Position numbers and translations under genes: made by a program. Positions 6,016 through 9,238 of a stretch of DNA of 9,238 nucleotides are shown here, in pieces. How positions within the stretch are numbered: the stretch's first letter is position 1; each line of letters starts with the position of its first letter. This DNA comes from an uncultured Verrucomicrobiota bacterium (GTDB lineage Bacteria; Verrucomicrobiota; Verrucomicrobiia; Chthoniobacterales; SZAS-18). Location: assembly GCA_937871685.1 (NCBI GenBank), contig CALMOL010000176.1, forward strand, positions 1 to 9,238, given 5' to 3'. A model generated the notes under the pieces. That model worked only from the letters and a program-made list of their open reading frames with translations, had not been told where the DNA came from and did not search any database.

Positions 6016-7389
6016 ATGTCCGCCTCCGCTCCCTCCTTCCCGCCGGTCGCGCCCGCGGCGCCGGCCAAGCCTATTTCGAAGCCCCCCGCCACTGGTCCAT
6101 TGAGGCCGGTGGCCACGAGCCGCGTCGGCAAGTGGGCGCTCAGCTTCTTCCAGTCGCTGATCGTCATCGTCGCCGTTGGCGCGTTTTGGCAACTGCTCGT
6201 CTCGAAGGGATGGGTCGAGCGCACCGTGCTGCCCGCGCCATCCGACGTGGCGCTGACCTTCAAGCACAGCATCCAACCACGCTTCATCTTTGAGGTGGAC
6301 GAGCCCGTGCGGAAGGCCCGTCAGGACGTCGAGCAAGCCGAGAAGGCCGCCCTAAAAGCCAAGGAGACGGCGCAAGCGGCCCAAGAAGCGGCCCGAACCG
6401 CGCACGACGATGTCCCCGGCGCCCAGGAAAAAGCCCGCCTGGCCGCGGAATCAGCGCAGCAGGCCGATCAGCAAGTCCAACAAGCCCGCGAAGTCCAGGG
6501 AAAAGTCCCCGCCTTATCCTTCTCTCAGCGCTGGAGCATGGCCTTCGACCGCTGGAAGGCGTCCGAGACTCCCATCATCGAACGCGAGGAAAAGGAATAC
6601 CAGACCCGCCACCGCCGCGCCGACGAGCTCGCCGCCAAGGAAGCTGCCGGCCAGTCCCCCCAACGTAGCCTGTGGCGCCGCACGATCGATGGCATCGACC
6701 TCGCATGGGAATCCATGTGGCGCCCCCTCAGCCGCCTCTACCGCGGCACCTGGTTGAATTGGTTCCTCTCCGGCGAGCTCATCAACGACGCCGTCGGCTC
6801 GCTCGGCCGCGTGCTTTCCGGCTTCCTCATCGGCGGGATCCCCGCGCTGCTCCTGGGCCTCACCATGGGCGCGAGCAATCTGATGTATCGCCTGATGAAT
6901 CCGCTTGTGCAGGTGCTGCGGCCCATCCCGCCCATCGCATGGATCCCGCTGGCCATCCTGAGGTTCGGCCTGGGCAACCAGCCAGCGCGCTTCCTTATCG
7001 ACATCGGCGCTTACTTCCCCGTGCTCATCAACACCATCGCCGGCGTGCGGAACGTGGATGGCATTTACATTCGCGCCGCACGGAATCTCGGCGTAGGCCG
7101 CATGCAGATGTTCTGGCGCGTCATCATCCCCGCCGCCATGCCCTACATCCTCACCGGCGTGAAGATCGGCATCGGCGTCGCCTTTATCGTCGTCATCGTC
7201 GCCGAGATGATCGCCCCGCCCGACGGCGGCCTCGGCTACCGCATCAACGAGGCGCGCGAGTTCTTCAAGAGCGACGTGGTCGTCTGCGGCATGATCTCCA
7301 TTGGCATCCTCGGCCTGCTGATCGACGTCATCATCTCCAAGCTCAACAACCACCTCCTCCGCTGGCACCGCGGCGCAGAACAGAACTGA
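6016..7389 (+). CDS. NitT/TauT-type ABC transporter permease with coiled-coil insert
   Basis: Inner-membrane subunit of an ABC importer of the nitrate/sulfonate/taurine class. TM1 is at about 42-62, followed by VLPAPSDVALTF (71-82). The core resumes at SGELINDAVGSLGRVLSGF (252-270), with TMs near 263-285, 303-323, 325-345, 373-399 and 421-441. The EAA-type coupling loop is AARNLGVGRMQMFWRVIIP (354-372), which contacts the ATPase. The family is usually about 250-280 residues; this one has 457 because about 160 residues (88-250) are inserted between TM1 and TM2. Residues 97-160 of the insert are rich in Ala, Gln, Glu and Lys with coiled-coil character, and 170-240 are charged and Trp-containing. 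By family topology the insert is periplasmic. The N-terminal 36 residues are Pro/Ala-rich. No Shine-Dalgarno precedes ATG 6016. The ATPase gene follows after 102 nt. Confidence 0.92.
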   Translation: MSASAPSFPPVAPAAPAKPISKPPATGPLRPVATSRVGKWALSFFQSLIVIVAVGAFWQLLVSKGWVERTVLPAPSDVALTFKHSIQPRFIFEVDEPVRKARQDVEQAEKAALKAKETAQAAQEAARTAHDDVPGAQEKARLAAESAQQADQQVQQAREVQGKVPALSFSQRWSMAFDRWKASETPIIEREEKEYQTRHRRADELAAKEAAGQSPQRSLWRRTIDGIDLAWESMWRPLSRLYRGTWLNWFLSGELINDAVGSLGRVLSGFLIGGIPALLLGLTMGASNLMYRLMNPLVQVLRPIPPIAWIPLAILRFGLGNQPARFLIDIGAYFPVLINTIAGVRNVDGIYIRAARNLGVGRMQMFWRVIIPAAMPYILTGVKIGIGVAFIVVIVAEMIAPPDGGLGYRINEAREFFKSDVVVCGMISIGILGLLIDVIISKLNNHLLRWHRGAEQN

Positions 7390-7392
7390 GCT

Positions 7393-7494
7393 GAATTGCC
7401 GATTTCCAATCGCCGGTTGAACGCCGGCTACGAGCGGGGAAATCGCATCAGCACGCCAGCTAAATCGGCAATCAGCAAGCGAAAATTGGCAATG
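7393..7494. repeat. Repeat element B between permease and ATPase genes
   Basis: This element fills the 102-nt gap between the two ABC genes and touches the ATPase start codon. Left end: GAATTGCCGATTT (7393-7405), the exact reverse complement of 1460-1472 in element A. The core TTGAACGCCGGCTACGA (7417-7433) is identical to 1328-1344 in element A. The right end is a degenerate 7-mer tandem from 7462: AAATCGG, CAATCAG, CAAGCGA, AAATTGG, then CAATGAC, which contains the ATPase ATG. ATTGCCGATTT at 7395-7405 pairs perfectly with AAATCGGCAAT at 7462-7472. The repeat lies inside what should be one transcript, so a hairpin there could set the permease:ATPase ratio. Confidence 0.75.
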
Positions 7495-8286
7495 ACTCCG
7501 CAGATTCACATCGCCAAGGTCCAGAAGACTTACCGCACCGCCGGCGGCGAGGTCCACGCGCTCAAGGACATCGACCTCGACATCTACCCCGGCGAGTTCG
7601 TGAGCTTCCTCGGCCCCTCCGGCTGCGGCAAGAGCACCCTGCTCAACGCCATCGGCGGCTTCTCCCTGCCTACCGGCGGCACCCTCCAGGTCAACGGCAA
7701 GCCCGTCACCGCGCCCGGCCCGGATCGCGGCATGGTCTTCCAAGAATACGCCCTCTTTCCGTGGATGACCGTGGAGGACAACATCCGCTTCGGCATGGAG
7801 ATTCAAAAAAAGTCCAAGGCCGACATCGCGAGCAAGACCGACGATCTCCTCGAAACCCTCCAGCTCAAGGAATTCCGCACCCGCTTCCCGAAGGACCTCT
7901 CTGGTGGCATGCGCCAGCGCGTCGCCATCGCGCGTGTGCTGGCGCTCGACCCGCCCATCATGCTGATGGACGAGCCCTTCGGCGCGCTCGACGCCCTGAC
8001 CCGCCGCACCATGCAGGATGAGCTCGTGCGCATCTGGGGCCAGTTCAAGAAGACCATCTGCTTCGTCACCCACGGCATCGAGGAATCCATCTACTTGTCT
8101 GACCGCGTCGTCGTCCTCACCTACCGTCCCGGCACCGTGAAGGCCATCGTGGACGTGAACCTCCCCCGCCCGCGCGACACCGCGTCGCCCGAGTTCAACG
8201 CGCTCAAGTCCTCCCTCGGCCAGATGGTCATGGAAGAGCACAACCGCCACCAGCAAGACGTGGTGCGCGGGACGACGGCGGACTGA
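7492..8286 (+). CDS. NitT/TauT-type ABC transporter ATP-binding protein
   Basis: Cytoplasmic ATPase of the importer whose permease is encoded upstream. It has 264 residues, the normal length for the SsuB/TauB class. Walker A is GPSGCGKST (41-49), the Q-loop glutamine is Gln84 in VFQEYALFPW, the signature is LSGGM (136-140) followed by RQRVAIAR, Walker B is IMLMDEPFGALD (156-167), and the switch histidine is His194 in FVTHGIEES. The FQEYALFPWMTVEDN form and a Met in the signature are typical of nitrate/sulfonate/taurine transporters. ATG 7492 is chosen because MTPQIHIAKVQKTY starts the domain properly; the frame is open back to 7396 but that part is repeat element B. No substrate-binding protein gene follows, so the transported solute is unknown. 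Confidence 0.95.
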   Translation: MTPQIHIAKVQKTYRTAGGEVHALKDIDLDIYPGEFVSFLGPSGCGKSTLLNAIGGFSLPTGGTLQVNGKPVTAPGPDRGMVFQEYALFPWMTVEDNIRFGMEIQKKSKADIASKTDDLLETLQLKEFRTRFPKDLSGGMRQRVAIARVLALDPPIMLMDEPFGALDALTRRTMQDELVRIWGQFKKTICFVTHGIEESIYLSDRVVVLTYRPGTVKAIVDVNLPRPRDTASPEFNALKSSLGQMVMEEHNRHQQDVVRGTTAD

Positions 8287-8381
8287 ACCCACCGTTCGCC
8301 CAGATGGAGGCCTTGACTTCATGGATGCCCACGGTCCTGCGCCGACGCCAAGGCCTGCTCGTGCACATGTCAGCCACCTCC

Positions 8382-8465
8382 ATGAAAGCGTTTGCCCTCT
8401 GATTCCTTTGCGCCTTTGGTTCTCTCCAAGGTGCTCCCGAGCAATCGCTCTCGGCCGACCAAGCG
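8382..8465 (+). pseudogene. Signal-peptide coding segment interrupted by TGA
   Basis: From ATG 8382, in frame with the hypothetical gene at 8466-8807, the codons read MKAFAL, then TGA at 8400-8402, then FLCAFGSLQGAPEQSLSADQ. Read through, this is a typical short signal peptide: Lys at position 2, a hydrophobic core, and a plausible cleavage site near Gly-Ala-Pro. A TGG tryptophan at that codon would restore it by one base. So the gene at 8466 probably once began here and has a nonsense mutation, or the assembly has an error at this base. TGA serves as the normal stop for gpsA, plsY and the ABC genes, so general reassignment is unlikely. Confidence 0.55.
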
Positions 8466-8807
8466 TTGAAGGAGGATGGTTCTCTTACGCTTACCGATGG
8501 CTGCACCTTCTTCGTCTTTCACAAGAACGGGAAGTTCCGCTCTTTTCCGGCCGGCTTCAGCGGGCGCACCCTCGATGGCACATGGTCAAGTTACGGCCGG
8601 AATCCGGCCACCTTCACCGTGGAAGCAGAAGCGGGTTGGATCAACGGAGCCTCTGCCCCGGGTGATCGCCGAAGGATCGTCTTCATTGTCCACAATGGCT
8701 CCAAGCGGCCCGCGGAAGGAGGCAGCATCAGCGGAAGGATGCCAACCGGGCAGGTCTGGAACGGCTATTATATCATCGACGAGTTCGTGAGGGTTCCGGC
8801 CAGCTAG
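8466..8807 (+). CDS. Hypothetical beta-rich protein, 5' end damaged
   Basis: I do not recognise a family. From the TTG at 8466 the product is 113 residues; the open stretch after the TGA at 8400 starts about 20 codons earlier. It looks beta-rich: SLTLTDGCTFFVFHKNGKF, then GTWSSYGRNPATFTVEAEAG, then RRIVFIVHNG and WNGYYIIDEFVRVP. Alternating hydrophobic and polar residues with many Gly suggest a small extracytoplasmic sandwich or barrel, in line with the signal peptide encoded upstream. Third positions hold more T and A than in the neighbouring genes, so it may be a recent arrival or under weak selection. The TTG start is doubtful; reinitiation after the TGA is possible. No link to the ABC genes upstream or exbD downstream is evident. 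Confidence 0.6.
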   Translation: MKEDGSLTLTDGCTFFVFHKNGKFRSFPAGFSGRTLDGTWSSYGRNPATFTVEAEAGWINGASAPGDRRRIVFIVHNGSKRPAEGGSISGRMPTGQVWNGYYIIDEFVRVPAS

Positions 8808-8881
8808 CGGATTCGCCAGAGCCGTTGGAGTCTAAGGAACCGCCTGAATCGGCGTTTACTGGCACGCGGGGAGTTGCTTAC

Positions 8882-8898
8882 GCGGGATTCCCGCCTTT
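8882..8898 (+). terminator. Weak terminator-like hairpin
   Basis: GCGGG at 8882-8886 and CCCGC at 8890-8894 form a 5-bp stem with loop ATT, followed by CTTT. It lies after the hypothetical gene and 22 nt before the exbD start. The stem is short and the T-run has only three bases, so termination is doubtful. Confidence 0.2.
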
Positions 8899-8919
8899 CA
8901 CCCGTCTCTTCGTTCTCCA

Positions 8920-9238
8920 ATGCAAGCCACCGCCCCAAGTCCGCAGCGCAAGGCGCGGATCGAGATCATCCCTTTGATCGACATTATGTTCTTTCTGCTC
9001 GCCAGCTTTATGCTCGTGAGCCTGACCATGACCCGCCTCCAGGGCCTGCACGTTTCCCTGCCAAGCATCACCGCCTCCCACCCCACCGTTTCAACCGGGG
9101 AGATCCTCAAGCTGGAGGTGTCCGCGACCACCGACGGCAGGAACGCCTCGATCTTCACGCTGGCAAGGCAGCCCATCACCGCCGAGGCCCTCGTCGTGGC
9201 GCTCACGCAACGCATGGCCGCTGACCAAGCGGAGGCCA
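8920..9238 (+). CDS. exbD: ExbD/TolR-type biopolymer transport protein, partial
   Basis: The frame opens at ATG 8920 and is still open at the window end, giving 106 residues without a stop. Family members are usually 130-150 residues, so about a quarter is missing. A short cytoplasmic N-terminus is followed by IEIIPLIDIMFFLLASFMLV (14-33), the single membrane helix. Asp21 is the conserved proton-channel residue, and LHVSLP (43-48) is the usual segment just past the helix. The rest, with TGEILKLEV (59-67), fits the periplasmic ExbD domain. ExbD works with ExbB and often TonB, turning proton flow into force for outer-membrane uptake. No exbB is visible upstream, where the unknown gene at 8466 stands; it may lie to the right. 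The start follows a pyrimidine-rich stretch with no Shine-Dalgarno. Confidence 0.88.
   Translation, partial: MQATAPSPQRKARIEIIPLIDIMFFLLASFMLVSLTMTRLQGLHVSLPSITASHPTVSTGEILKLEVSATTDGRNASIFTLARQPITAEALVVALTQRMAADQAEA

Noticed and set aside
8313..8318. TTGACT as a -35 box for the gene at 8382-8807
   Set aside because: No A/T-rich -10 hexamer lies 16-19 nt downstream.
6514..8322. Very long minus-strand open frame of about 600 codons
   Set aside because: It lies antisense to the permease and ATPase, whose motifs are complete. It is rich in Asp, Glu, Gly and His, as expected for the complement of GC-rich coding DNA, and it shows no domain.

Overview
This is a GC-rich bacterial chromosomal window of mostly ordinary metabolic and transport genes. 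An ExbD-type protein, a periplasmic TRAP binding protein and secretion signals point to a Gram-negative with two membranes. Genes mostly start at ATG with no purine-rich Shine-Dalgarno motif in front, and several gene ends carry degenerate 7-bp tandem repeats. I know this style from Verrucomicrobiota of the Opitutaceae type, but that assignment is from memory and unverified.

Layout. (1) 1-208: left edge, with a possible partial minus-strand gene. (2) 209-1297 (+): TRAP-type solute-binding protein with a signal peptide and no membrane partner in view. (3) 1298-1473: repeat element A between convergent genes. (4) 1437-2492 (-): gpsA. (5) 2566-3099 (+): NAD(P)H-dependent FMN reductase family protein. 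(6) 3099-3240: inverted repeat C between convergent genes. (7) 3222-3839 (-): plsY, 7 nt behind a cupin gene at 3847-4332 (-). (8) 4450-5550 (+): membrane-anchored short-chain dehydrogenase, divergent from the cupin gene. (9) 5650-5895 (+): small unknown protein. (10) 6016-7389 (+): NitT/TauT-type ABC permease with a large coiled-coil insert; 7393-7494: repeat element B; 7492-8286 (+): its ATPase. (11) 8466-8807 (+): unknown protein whose apparent signal peptide, encoded from 8382, is cut by a TGA codon. (12) 8920-9238 (+): exbD, running off the right edge. No gene-free stretch exceeds about 200 bases. No tRNA, rRNA, CRISPR array, transposase or phage gene was seen.

How the genes work together. 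gpsA makes sn-glycerol 3-phosphate and plsY acylates it, so the minus strand carries the first two steps of phospholipid synthesis, split by the plus-strand reductase gene and element C. The permease and ATPase should form one ABC importer, but no binding protein for it is visible. The TRAP binding protein is likewise without its membrane subunits here.

I see no wholly new defence or mobile system. The best leads are the heptad-based inverted repeats, which also supply the last codons and stop of gpsA and plsY, the periplasmic coiled-coil insert in the permease, and the in-frame stop inside the signal peptide at 8400.
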